Assembly (NCBI RefSeq): GCF_026343185.1
Contig: NZ_JAPEMA010000001.1
Span: 620,001 to 684,000 of the forward strand
Direction of reading: 5' to 3'
DNA length: 64,000 nucleotides
DNA from: Streptomyces sp. NBC_00091
GTDB taxonomy: Bacteria; Actinomycetota; Actinomycetes; Streptomycetales; Streptomycetaceae
Positions 25,285 through 33,561 of this stretch are shown piece by piece; within the stretch, counting starts at the first letter, position 1; each line of letters starts with the position of its first letter. Under the pieces are notes generated by a model. That model did no database searches. It was not told the origin of the DNA and saw nothing but the letters and a program-made list of their open reading frames with translations. Position numbers and translations under genes: made by a program.

Positions 25285-27420
25285 ATGAGTCGTCGGTCCA
25301 GCGGGTTGATCGGGGTCTGGGCCGAGGCCCAGCGGCAGCAGCAGCGGACGCAGCTGATCCAGCAGCGCGAGGCGGAGCGCCGCCAGCGGGCGTACGAGCG
25401 CGACGCGGCCCGGGACCGGCGCGAACAGCAGGCCGCCTACAAGCAGCACCGGGAGGCCGAGGCCCGGCGCCGCACCGAGCGGCTCGAGGCGGAGGTGGCG
25501 GCCCTGCAGGGGCTGCTGGCCGCGGGCTGCCGGGCGCCGGCGTTCCGGATGGCCGCCCTGGTCCGGGCGGAGCAGCTCGAGCCCTTCGACCCCGGCACCC
25601 TCGCGCACCCCGTGCCGATGCCGCAGCTGGCCCAGTTCCAGCAGCAGAGCAGCGGCTGGACCGTCGGTTCGGGCCGCCGCGCCCAGGCGGAGCGGGAGGC
25701 CCACGACCGGTACACGCAGGCCTGGCAGTCGGCGCACGCCGCCGAGCAGGAACGCCGGCGGCAGCTGGCGGCGTACCGGCAGCAGTACGACCGGTGGGCG
25801 GCGGAGCAGCTCGCCGGGATCCGCCGGCACAACGGCGGCCTGACCGAACTGGCGGGCGCGCTGCGCGCGGGCGACCCCGAGGCGGTGGTGGAGTACTTCT
25901 CGGCGGCCCTGTACGCCTCCACCGCCTGGCCCGAGGAGCTGCCCCGCCAGGTGTCGGCCGCCTACGACCCGGCGGCGCGGCAGCTGGTGCTGGACTGGGA
26001 GCTGCCCCGGTACGAGGTGGTGCCGGAGGCGAAGTCCGTGCGGTACGTGCCGAGTACGGACCAGGACAAGGAGACGGCGCGGCCGGCCACGCAGCGCCGG
26101 GGGCTGTACCGGGACCTGCTCGCCCAGTGCGTGCTGCTGGTGCTGCGCGAGCTGTACGCGGCGGACGAGTTCGGGGCCCTGGACTCGGTGGTGGTCAACG
26201 GGTTCGTGGACGACCACGATCCGGTGACGGGCCGGGAAGCACAGATCGTACTGGCCACCGTGCAGGCGGCGCGGACCGCCTTCTCCGGGCTGCGGCTGGA
26301 GCAGGTCAGCGCGGTGGACTGCCTGGTCGAGGGCCTGCGGGGGCAGTTGTCGGCGCGGCCGGACCAGCTGACGGCCGTACGGGCGGGCCGCCGGCCGGGC
26401 GAGGTCGGCGGGGACGTCGTCAGCCACGGCGGGCACGCCGGCGACGGTGAGGACGAGCCGGACCTCTTCCAGATGGACCCGATCGCCTTCGAGAACCTGG
26501 TCGCCGAGCTGTTCCGGGCGATGGGCATGGAGGCGGTGACCACGCAGCGGTCCGGGGACGGCGGCGTGGACGTCGAGGCGCTGGACCCGGCCCCGATCCG
26601 GGGCGGGCGGATCGTGGTGCAGGTCAAGCGCTACCGCAACACCGTGCCGCCGACGGCGGTACGGGACCTGTACGGCACGGTCCAGGACGCTGGGGCGAAC
26701 AAGGGGGTGCTGGTCACCACCTCGTCCTTCGGACCGGGGTCGTACACCTTTGCCAACGGCAAGCCGCTGGAGTTGGTTCCCGGGGTGGAACTGGTGGAGC
26801 TGCTGCACCGGTACGGGCTGCGGGGACGCCTGGGCGGCGGCGCCGTCCCGGCCCAGCGGAGCCCCGGTCGCGCCGCCACACCCGCCGACACACCCGCTGC
26901 CACACCCACCGTGGCCGACCTGCCGCCCGTCGCGGACGACCGCAACGTCCTGGGCATGACCTGGTCGGGCGGGGTCGCGCTGGACGTGTGCGCGCTGGTC
27001 TGCGAGGGCGGCCGGGTACTGAGCGAGGACCACTTCGTCTTCTTCAACAACCCGCACACCCCGGACGGTTCGGTGCGCTCCCGTCCGCACCCCGGCCCCG
27101 ACAGGGCCGCCCTCGAGGTCGGCTTCGACGCCCTCCCCCAGCGCGCCGACCGCCTGGTGCTGGTCGCCGCGGTCGACCCGGAGGCAGGCCCGGAGGGCGA
27201 CCTGGCGGGCTTCACCGACGCCCGGATCCGGCTGCTGGACGCGTCCGGCGCGGAGATCGACCGGCTGGAGGTCTCCGACGGCCGGGCGGGCGAGACGGCC
27301 CTGGTCCTGGGCTCGTTCCGGCGCCGCCCGAACGGCGACTGGAAGTTCGTCATCGGCGGCAAGGGCTACCGCGGCGGCCTCGCCGACCTGCTGCGCGAGT
27401 ACGGGGTCGAGGTCGCCTGA
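25285..27420 (+). CDS. Mrr-type restriction endonuclease domain fused to a TerD domain
   Basis: 711 residues with a strong GGGGGGAGAG ribosome-binding site. Residues about 10-90 are highly charged and helical (Arg/Glu/Gln repeats). Residues about 100-390 are a mixed region with no family I can name. Residues about 392-520 are a Mrr_cat-type PD-(D/E)xK nuclease: FENLVAELFRAMGMEA, then GDGGVDVEALDP (catalytic Asp) and VVQVKRYRNTVPP (Q-x-K core), then GVLVTTSSFGPGS. Residues about 548-711 are a TerD domain (VALDVCALVCEGGRV, DHFVFFNNPHTPDGSV, GDWKFVIGGKGYRGGLADLL), the calcium-binding fold of tellurite/stress systems. Fusions of this type are predicted to act in DNA restriction or phage defence. 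It stands alone between two terminators or convergent genes. Confidence 0.85.
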   Translation: MSRRSSGLIGVWAEAQRQQQRTQLIQQREAERRQRAYERDAARDRREQQAAYKQHREAEARRRTERLEAEVAALQGLLAAGCRAPAFRMAALVRAEQLEPFDPGTLAHPVPMPQLAQFQQQSSGWTVGSGRRAQAEREAHDRYTQAWQSAHAAEQERRRQLAAYRQQYDRWAAEQLAGIRRHNGGLTELAGALRAGDPEAVVEYFSAALYASTAWPEELPRQVSAAYDPAARQLVLDWELPRYEVVPEAKSVRYVPSTDQDKETARPATQRRGLYRDLLAQCVLLVLRELYAADEFGALDSVVVNGFVDDHDPVTGREAQIVLATVQAARTAFSGLRLEQVSAVDCLVEGLRGQLSARPDQLTAVRAGRRPGEVGGDVVSHGGHAGDGEDEPDLFQMDPIAFENLVAELFRAMGMEAVTTQRSGDGGVDVEALDPAPIRGGRIVVQVKRYRNTVPPTAVRDLYGTVQDAGANKGVLVTTSSFGPGSYTFANGKPLELVPGVELVELLHRYGLRGRLGGGAVPAQRSPGRAATPADTPAATPTVADLPPVADDRNVLGMTWSGGVALDVCALVCEGGRVLSEDHFVFFNNPHTPDGSVRSRPHPGPDRAALEVGFDALPQRADRLVLVAAVDPEAGPEGDLAGFTDARIRLLDASGAEIDRLEVSDGRAGETALVLGSFRRRPNGDWKFVIGGKGYRGGLADLLREYGVEVA

Positions 27421-27457
27421 AGCGCCGGGGCCGCCCGGGGCCGCCTGGGCCCGGGCG

Positions 27458-28546
27458 TCACCGGTCCTGCGGGAAGGGGTCGGAGTCGGAGGGTGCGGGT
27501 TCCGCGGGCCGGGGGACGTAGCGCAGGACCGCCCACATGCTCTCGGGGCCGGCCCGCCCCGGGGCCGGTTCGCGGCAGGCGTCCAGCTCGCGCAGCAGGC
27601 CGGGGGCGTCGATGCCGGAGCCGATCAGGACGAGCTGCGTGCGCCGGGGCTCGCCCCGCCCCCAGGGGCCGGGGCCGAAGCGCAGGAAGCGGCCGACCGC
27701 GTGGACCTCGTACCGCTCCTCGTGGCCGGGCACGCCGAACCAGACGAAGCCCTTGATCCGGTAGAGCCCGGCCGGACGGCGGTCGAGGAAGTCGATGAAC
27801 CGGCGCGGCGACAGGGCCTGTCCGGAGGTGAACTCGATGCTCTCGTAGAGGGTGTGGGCATGCGCGCCGTGGTCGTGGTCGTGGTCCTCGGCCTCCGCGA
27901 GCAGGTCCTCGAAGGACAGCTGCCCCCGCGTCTCGGTCCACGGCCGGCGGTCGAAGAGCAGCTCGGGGTCGATCCGCCCGTGGTCGGCGCCGATCACGGG
28001 GGTCCCCGGTGCGCAGAGCGCGGCGAGTTCCCCCTCGATCCGGGAGCGCTCGGCGGCGTCCACCCGGTCGGTCTTGTTGAGGACCACCAGGTCGGCGACG
28101 GCCAGGTGCCGGTCGGTCTCCGGGTGCGCGGTCCGGGTGGCGTCGAACTCCGCCGCGTCGACGACCTGGACCAGGCCGCCGTAGCGGACCGCCGGGTTCT
28201 CGTTGGCCATCAGCATCCGGACCATCTCCTGGGGCTCGGCGAGCCCGCTGGCCTCGATGACGATCACGTCGATGCGGTGGACGGGAGCGGCGAGCTTCTC
28301 CAGGTACGCGTCCAGCTCGCTGCCGTCGACCGCGCAGCACAGGCAGCCCCCGCCGAGGGAGACCATCGAGTCGCCGACCTGGCCGGCCACCGACATCGCA
28401 TCGATCTCGATCGATCCGAAGTCGTTGACGACGACCCCGATCCGGGTGCCGCCCCGCTGGGCGAGGAGGTGGTTGAGCAGGGTGGTCTTGCCGGAGCCGA
28501 GGAATCCGGCGAGGACGACGACGGGAATGGGCTGGACGCTGTTCAC
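27458..28546 (-). CDS. CobW/COG0523-family GTP-binding metallochaperone
   Basis: 362 residues from GTG 28546. The P-loop is LAGFLGSGKTTLLNHLL (about residues 12-28). The metal-binding CxCC motif is GGGCLCCAV (about residues 66-74), Walker B is VIVIEASGLAEPQE, and the guanine-binding motif is NKTD. A His/Asp-rich stretch DHDHDHGAHAH (about residues 219-229) is typical of zinc-linked members. The C-terminal CobW_C domain follows (YRIKGFVWFGVPG). These proteins load or traffic zinc or cobalt into target proteins. No Zur site was identified. It lies 14 bp downstream of the citrate-synthase-like gene on the same strand, but a shared function is not obvious. Confidence 0.9.
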   Translation of the reverse strand: MNSVQPIPVVVLAGFLGSGKTTLLNHLLAQRGGTRIGVVVNDFGSIEIDAMSVAGQVGDSMVSLGGGCLCCAVDGSELDAYLEKLAAPVHRIDVIVIEASGLAEPQEMVRMLMANENPAVRYGGLVQVVDAAEFDATRTAHPETDRHLAVADLVVLNKTDRVDAAERSRIEGELAALCAPGTPVIGADHGRIDPELLFDRRPWTETRGQLSFEDLLAEAEDHDHDHGAHAHTLYESIEFTSGQALSPRRFIDFLDRRPAGLYRIKGFVWFGVPGHEERYEVHAVGRFLRFGPGPWGRGEPRRTQLVLIGSGIDAPGLLRELDACREPAPGRAGPESMWAVLRYVPRPAEPAPSDSDPFPQDR

Positions 28547-28560
28547 CCGGACGATCGTAG

Positions 28561-29712
28561 TCAGGCCGGCACGGGTACCGGCTGCGGCGGAGTCGGGCCG
28601 GTGTAGCGCGCGGCCGGACGGATGATCTTCGAGTCGGCGGCCTGCTCCAGGATGTTCGCGCTCCAGCCCACCACCCGGGCCGCGCAGAAGGTCGGGGTGA
28701 ACATCTCGCGCGGCAGCCCGCACAGCTCCATGACCACGCCCGCGTAGAACTCCACGTTGGTGTGCAGCTCGCGGCCCGGCTTGAGCTCGGCGAGGATCTC
28801 CTCCACCTGCCGCTCGACCTCGACGGCGAAGTCCACGAGCGGCCCGCCGAACTGCCGGGCGATGTCGCGCAACATCCGCGAGCGCGGGTCCTCGGTGCGG
28901 TACACGGGGTGCCCGAAGCCCATGATCCGGTCTCCGGCCAGGACCCGCTCCCGGATCCACGGCCCGATGCGCTCCACCGTGCCGATGGCGTCCAGGGTGT
29001 CCAGGGCCCGGCTGGGCGCCCCGCCGTGCAGCGGGCCGGAGAGGGCGCCGACCGCCCCGGTGAGGCAGGCCGCGACGTCGGCTCCGGTGGAGGCGATGAC
29101 GCGGGCGGTGAAGGTGGAGGCGTTGAAGCCGTGGTCGACGGTGGAGATCAGGTACCGCTCGACGGCGCGCGCCCTGACCGGGTCGGGCTCGCTGCCGGTC
29201 AGCATCCAGAGGTAGTTGGCGGCGTACGGGAGGTCGTCGCGCGGCTCCACCGGCTCCAGGCCCTGTCCCAGCCGGTGCAGGGCGGTGAGCAGGGTCGGTA
29301 CGGCGGCGCAGGCGGCGAGCGCGTCGGCGGCCCGGCGCCCGGGGTCGAGGTCGTACACCGGGCGGAAGCCGGAGCAGGCCCCGAGCAGCGAGAGCGCGGT
29401 GCGCAGCCCGGCGAGCGGCCCGGACAGGGCGGTGGCCCGGGCGAGGCCGGGGAGGGCGTCGCGGACCTCGGCGGGCAGGTACCGCAGCGGGGCGATCCTG
29501 GCGGCGAAGGCGGCCCGCTCGGCGTGGTCCGCGGGGAGCGCGCCGAGGAACATCAGCTGCCACACGTCCTCGAAGGTGCGGCTCTCGGCGAGCTCGACGG
29601 CCGAGTACTGGCGGTAGTGGTAGAAGCCCTCGAGGCCCCGGACGTCACCGAGCTGGGTCTCGGTGACGACGACTCCCGCGAGACCGCGGGGTACTTCGAC
29701 GGTGGTGTTCAT
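28561..29712 (-). CDS. Citrate synthase family protein (short, type II/III-like)
   Basis: 383 residues, typical of the short bacterial citrate/methylcitrate synthases. Two catalytic histidines are present: H229 in LSGPLHGGAPS and H268 in GFGHPVYRTEDPR. The third catalytic position, normally Asp in an N-V-D-F-Y context, is Glu (E321 in HTNVEFYAGVV). I believe this is usual for one actinobacterial subgroup, so it may not mean loss of activity. It condenses oxaloacetate with acetyl- or propionyl-CoA, or a related pair. The ATG at 29712 begins MNTTVEVPRGLAG. It is divergent from the helix-turn-helix citrate-synthase gene at 29783 with only 70 bp between. Confidence 0.9.
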   Translation of the reverse strand: MNTTVEVPRGLAGVVVTETQLGDVRGLEGFYHYRQYSAVELAESRTFEDVWQLMFLGALPADHAERAAFAARIAPLRYLPAEVRDALPGLARATALSGPLAGLRTALSLLGACSGFRPVYDLDPGRRAADALAACAAVPTLLTALHRLGQGLEPVEPRDDLPYAANYLWMLTGSEPDPVRARAVERYLISTVDHGFNASTFTARVIASTGADVAACLTGAVGALSGPLHGGAPSRALDTLDAIGTVERIGPWIRERVLAGDRIMGFGHPVYRTEDPRSRMLRDIARQFGGPLVDFAVEVERQVEEILAELKPGRELHTNVEFYAGVVMELCGLPREMFTPTFCAARVVGWSANILEQAADSKIIRPAARYTGPTPPQPVPVPA

Positions 29713-29732
29713 GGATTGACCATCCATCCTTG

Positions 29733-29756
29733 ACTCAATCGCTGTCAATATTGAGT
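29733..29756. promoter_or_regulatory. Inverted repeat between the divergent citrate-synthase genes
   Basis: ACTCAAT and ATTGAGT form perfect 7-bp arms around a 10-bp AT-rich spacer, in the middle of the 70-bp gap. The surrounding DNA is far more AT-rich than the rest of the window and has extra ATTGA copies. It is the obvious candidate operator for the DNA-binding domain encoded at 29783. Confidence 0.65.
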
Positions 29757-29782
29757 GAATCAATATATGTAGGCTGTCCATC

Positions 29783-31045
29783 ATGAGCGAGAACGCCAGC
29801 GACCACCCGTCCGGGGCCGGCACCGGAACCGGCACCGAGAGACGGCTCACCACGCAGGAGGCCGCGCAGCTCCTCGGGGTGAAGCCCGCGACCGTGTACG
29901 CGTACGTCAGCCGCGGCCAGCTCGGCAGCCGCCGCGACCCGGTCGGACGGGGCAGCACCTTCGACGCGCGCGAGGTGGAGGCCCTGGCCCGGCGCAGCCG
30001 CCGGGAGGCGGCGGTCCCCGCCGGGGAGCTCTCCGTACGCACCTCGCTCACCCTCATCGAGGCCGACCGGTACTTCTTCCGCGGTGTCGACGCCGTGGAG
30101 CTGGCCTCGCGCCACCCCTACGAGGAGGTCGCCGAGTGGCTCTGGACGGGGACCCTGCCGCAGGGGGCCCGGTTCACCGCTTCCCCGGAGGCGCTCGCCG
30201 CAGCCCGGCGGGCGGTGGCCGCGCTGCCCGAGCACAGCGGGCCCCTCGACCGGCTCCGGGTCGCGGTCGCCGCCGCGGCGGTGGTGGACCCGCTGCGCTT
30301 CGACCTGTCCGAGGAGGCGGTACTGGGCTCCGCGCGCTGCCTGATCCCGACGCTGGTCGGCGCCCTGCCGGAGGTGGCCCCGGCGCCCGGGGGCGACGGG
30401 CGGCTGGCCCGGGGGCTGTGGCCCCGGCTGACCGGACAGGAGCCGGACCCGGCGGCGGTGGACGCGCTCGACCTGGCGCTGGCCCTGCTGGTCGACCACG
30501 ACCTGGCCGCCTCCACCCTGGCGGTACGGGTGGCCGCCTCCGCGCGGGCCCATCCGTACGCCGTGGTCTCGGCCGGGCTCGGCGCGCTGGAGGGCCCCCT
30601 GCACGGGGCGGCCGGGCGGCTCGCGCACCGGATGCTGGCGGAGGTGCTGGAGCGGGGCGGGGCGGCGCCGGTGGTGGCGGAGCACCTGCGCGCGGGGCGG
30701 CGGGTGCCCGGGCTCGGCCACCGGCTCTACCGGGGCGAGGACCCGAGGGCGCGGGCGCTGTTCGGGCGACTGGAGGGCCTCCCGCAGGCCGCCCCGGCGC
30801 TGGGCGCGGCGCGGGAGGTGGCGGCGGTGATGGCCCGGCACGGGCTGCACGCGAACGTGGACCTGGCGCTGGCGGTGCTCACGGTGTCCTGCGGGATGAC
30901 CGCCGAGGCCGGGGAGACGGTCTTCGCGGTGGCCCGGACGGCGGGCTGGATCGCGCACGCGCTGGAGGAGTACCAGGAACGCCCGCTGCGCATGCGCCCG
31001 AGCGGCCACTACACGGGCCCCCGCCCGCCCCGCCCGCTGCCCTGA
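29783..31045 (+). CDS. Citrate synthase-like protein with N-terminal DNA-binding helix-turn-helix
   Basis: 420 residues. After a Gly/Thr-rich tail, residues about 22-70 are a MerR/excisionase-like helix-turn-helix (TTQEAAQLLGVKPATVYAYVSRGQLGSRRD). Residues about 85-420 are a citrate-synthase fold with LEGPLHGAAGRLA and GLGHRLYRGEDPRARAL supplying the two histidines and HANVDLALAVL retaining the third catalytic Asp. The order DNA-binding then enzyme is unusual for citrate synthase and suggests a metabolite-sensing regulator, possibly with retained activity. The start ATG 29783 comes right after the AT-rich operator-like region. It is divergent from a second citrate-synthase gene. I recall similar paired genes in other Streptomyces, with no established function. 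Confidence 0.85.
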   Translation: MSENASDHPSGAGTGTGTERRLTTQEAAQLLGVKPATVYAYVSRGQLGSRRDPVGRGSTFDAREVEALARRSRREAAVPAGELSVRTSLTLIEADRYFFRGVDAVELASRHPYEEVAEWLWTGTLPQGARFTASPEALAAARRAVAALPEHSGPLDRLRVAVAAAAVVDPLRFDLSEEAVLGSARCLIPTLVGALPEVAPAPGGDGRLARGLWPRLTGQEPDPAAVDALDLALALLVDHDLAASTLAVRVAASARAHPYAVVSAGLGALEGPLHGAAGRLAHRMLAEVLERGGAAPVVAEHLRAGRRVPGLGHRLYRGEDPRARALFGRLEGLPQAAPALGAAREVAAVMARHGLHANVDLALAVLTVSCGMTAEAGETVFAVARTAGWIAHALEEYQERPLRMRPSGHYTGPRPPRPLP

Positions 31046-31232
31046 CGGGCCCGGCGCGCGACGACCGGGCACGCGGGGTCAGCAGGGGTTGCGCCCCTGC
31101 CCGGCGAGGGCCTGCGCCCGGGCGAAGTGCGCGCCGCCTCCGCATCACCGGCCCCGGCCCACCGCCTCCGGGTGGGCCTTCTCATAGACGGGGGAATTCC
31201 GCTTCCGCCCCCGCCGACCTACCGTGCTAGTC
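31046..31232. other. Intergenic, probable promoter region of the two-component system
   Basis: 187 bp without a gene. No repeat or terminator stands out. Confidence 0.4.
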
Positions 31233-32849
31233 ATGCGGTTCCTCCCCACGGGCGCTCGGCGCCTCGGGCTGCCCCGACGGGCCGTCTCGCAGATCCTGCT
31301 CACCCAGCTGGCGATCGCCGCGGGGGTCGCCGTCCTGGCCACGGGCCTCTTCCTGGCCCCCCTGAGCGGCCAGCTGGACGACCAGGCGATGCGGCGGGCC
31401 CTGGCCATCGCCCAGAGCACGGCCGCGGACCCGTCCCTGGCCGCCGACCTCCTGCGGTCGGGGCCGGCGGCGGACAGCCCCGTGCAGTCCACGGCCGAGC
31501 GGATCCGCAGCGCGACCGGGGCCGAGTACGTGGTGGTTCTCGACCTCGACGGCATCCGCCGCTCCCACCCCAGCGCCGACCGGATCGGACGGCCGGTCTC
31601 CACCGACCCGGGCGACGCCCTCGCCGGGCACGAGGTGATGGAGATCGACGAGGGCACCCTGGGCCGCTCCGCCCGCGGCAAGGTCCCCCTGGTCGCCGCC
31701 GACGGGGAGATCGTCGGCGCCGTCTCGGTCGGCATCGCCTACGACAGCGTGCGCGACCGGCTGCTCGGCGCCATCCCCGGGCTCCTCGCCTACGCGGGCG
31801 GTGCCCTGGCCGCCGGCGCGCTCGCCGCCTACCTGCTGTCCCGCCGGATCCAGCGGCAGACCCGGGACCTGGCCTTCTCCGATATCGCCGGCCTCCTCGC
31901 GGAGCGCGAGGCCATGCTCCACTCCATCCGCGAAGGCGTGATCGCCCTCGACCCCGACGACCGGGTACGGCTCGTCAACGACGAGGCCGCCCGGCTGCTG
32001 GGCCTCGCCCCGGACAGCGCGGACACCCTCGCCGGACGCCCGCTGGACGAGGTACTCGGCACGGGCCGCACCAGCGACGTCCTGACCGGGCGCGTCACCG
32101 GACGCGACCTGCTCACCGTCCAGGGCCCGCGGGTCCTGGTCGCCAACCGGATGCCCACCGCGGACGGCGGGGCCGTCGCCACCCTGCGCGACCGCACCGA
32201 GGTGGAGCACCTGGGCCGCGAGCTGGACTCCACCAAGGGCCTGATCGACGCCCTGCGCGCCCAGGACCACGAGCACGCCAACCGCCTCCACACCCTCCTC
32301 GGCCTGCTCGAACTGGGACTGCACGAGGAAGCGGCCGCCTTCGTCACCGAGGTCGTGGGCGTGCACCGCACCACGGCCGAGCAGGTCACCGAAAGGGTCC
32401 ACGACCCCCTGCTGGCGGCCCTGCTGGTGGGCAAGGCCACCGTCGCCGCGGAGCGTGGCGTCGCGCTGCGCCTCGCCCCCGCCGCCCTCCTCCCCGACCG
32501 ACTGGTGGACCCGGGCGGTCTCGTCACGATCCTCGGCAATCTGGTGGACAACGCCCTGGACGCGGCGGCCGGCTCGGCCGCGCCCCTGGTCGAGGTCGAC
32601 ATCCGCGCGGACGGGCGCACCGCCGTCCTGCGGGTGCGCGACAGCGGTCCCGGGATCCCCGCCGGCCGGCGCGAGGAGATCTTCACCGAGGGCTGGTCGA
32701 CCAAGCAGCCCAAGGCCCACCGCGAGCGCGGGCTGGGCCTCGCCCTCGTACGCCGCCTCGCGGAGCGGCAGGGCGGCAGCGCCCGGGCCGGTGCAGCAGA
32801 GGACGGAGGGGCGGAGTTCTCCGTCGTACTCCCGGAGGCCCTGCGATGA
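31233..32849 (+). CDS. Sensor histidine kinase of the CitA/DcuS type
   Basis: 538 residues. Two membrane helices (about 24-43 and 178-200) flank an extracytoplasmic PAS-like sensor domain of about 135 residues containing GAEYVVVLDLDGIRRSHPS, typical of CitA/DcuS carboxylate sensors. A cytoplasmic PAS (about 222-330) leads to a short dimerisation helix with the phospho-acceptor in QDHEHANRLHTLLGLL, and then the ATPase domain (NLVDNALDAA, DSGPGIP, GLGLALVRR). It overlaps the response regulator gene by ATGA. The ligand is probably a di- or tricarboxylate by analogy. The neighbouring citrate-synthase genes and acetate-type symporter support a role in carboxylate use. Confidence 0.9.
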   Translation: MRFLPTGARRLGLPRRAVSQILLTQLAIAAGVAVLATGLFLAPLSGQLDDQAMRRALAIAQSTAADPSLAADLLRSGPAADSPVQSTAERIRSATGAEYVVVLDLDGIRRSHPSADRIGRPVSTDPGDALAGHEVMEIDEGTLGRSARGKVPLVAADGEIVGAVSVGIAYDSVRDRLLGAIPGLLAYAGGALAAGALAAYLLSRRIQRQTRDLAFSDIAGLLAEREAMLHSIREGVIALDPDDRVRLVNDEAARLLGLAPDSADTLAGRPLDEVLGTGRTSDVLTGRVTGRDLLTVQGPRVLVANRMPTADGGAVATLRDRTEVEHLGRELDSTKGLIDALRAQDHEHANRLHTLLGLLELGLHEEAAAFVTEVVGVHRTTAEQVTERVHDPLLAALLVGKATVAAERGVALRLAPAALLPDRLVDPGGLVTILGNLVDNALDAAAGSAAPLVEVDIRADGRTAVLRVRDSGPGIPAGRREEIFTEGWSTKQPKAHRERGLGLALVRRLAERQGGSARAGAAEDGGAEFSVVLPEALR

Positions 32850-33544
32850 ACGAGACCCCGATGCACGTATTGGTCGTCGACGACGACATGCGTGTTGCCA
32901 GGATCAACGCGGCGTACGTGGCGAAGGTTCCCGGTTTCGAAGTCGCCGGCCAGACCCATTCGGCGGCCGAGGCCCTGGACTTCCTCACCGCCCGCCCGGT
33001 GGACCTGATCCTCCTCGACCACTACCTCCCGGACGGGAACGGCCTCGACCTGGTGCGCCGCCTGCGCCAGCTCGGCCACCACACCGATGTGATCATGGTC
33101 ACGGCCGCCCGGGACCTGGCCACCGTCCAGGCCGCCATGCGGCTCGGCGCCCTGCAGTACCTGGTCAAACCGTTCACCTTCGCCGGTCTGCGCGCCAAGC
33201 TGGAGGCCTACGCCTCCCTGCGCCGGTCCCTCTCCGGCGGCGGCGAGGCCGAACAGGCCGAGGTCGACCGGATCTTCGGCGCCATCGCCGCGGCCGGAAC
33301 TCCGAACGAACTCCCCAAGGGCCACTCCCCCACCACCGCGGAACTGGTCCGCCAGGTGCTGCGCGCGGCCGAAGGCCCCCTCTCCACCCAGCAGATCGCC
33401 GACCGCGCCGGGATCAGCCGGCAGACCGCCCAGCGCTACCTGAAACTCCTGGACCGCGCCGGCCGCGTGACCCTGGCCCTGCGCTACGGCGAGACCGGCC
33501 GCCCCGAACACCGCTACGCCTGGCGCCCGTCGGACGGCGCCTGA
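32846..33544 (+). CDS. Response regulator of the CitB/DcuR type
   Basis: 232 residues. The receiver domain (1-125) has the acidic pocket D12-D14, phospho-acceptor D58 in LILLDHYLPDGNG, Thr in MVTAARD and Lys in LVKPFTF. The C-terminal region (about 165-225) is a helix-turn-helix (LSTQQIADRAGISRQTAQRYLKLL) of the CitB/DcuR kind. It is co-translated with the kinase through the ATGA overlap. Likely targets are the convergent symporter genes or other carboxylate genes. No binding site can be assigned from one sequence. The gene ends 17 bp from the converging symporter stop. Confidence 0.92.
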   Translation: MNETPMHVLVVDDDMRVARINAAYVAKVPGFEVAGQTHSAAEALDFLTARPVDLILLDHYLPDGNGLDLVRRLRQLGHHTDVIMVTAARDLATVQAAMRLGALQYLVKPFTFAGLRAKLEAYASLRRSLSGGGEAEQAEVDRIFGAIAAAGTPNELPKGHSPTTAELVRQVLRAAEGPLSTQQIADRAGISRQTAQRYLKLLDRAGRVTLALRYGETGRPEHRYAWRPSDGA

Positions 33545-33561
33545 GCGGGCCCGCACGGGGC

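Noticed and set aside
28561..29563. 701-residue ORF joining CobW with antisense of citrate synthase
   Set aside because: The real CobW protein starts at GTG 28546 with an intact P-loop. The extra part is a shadow frame.
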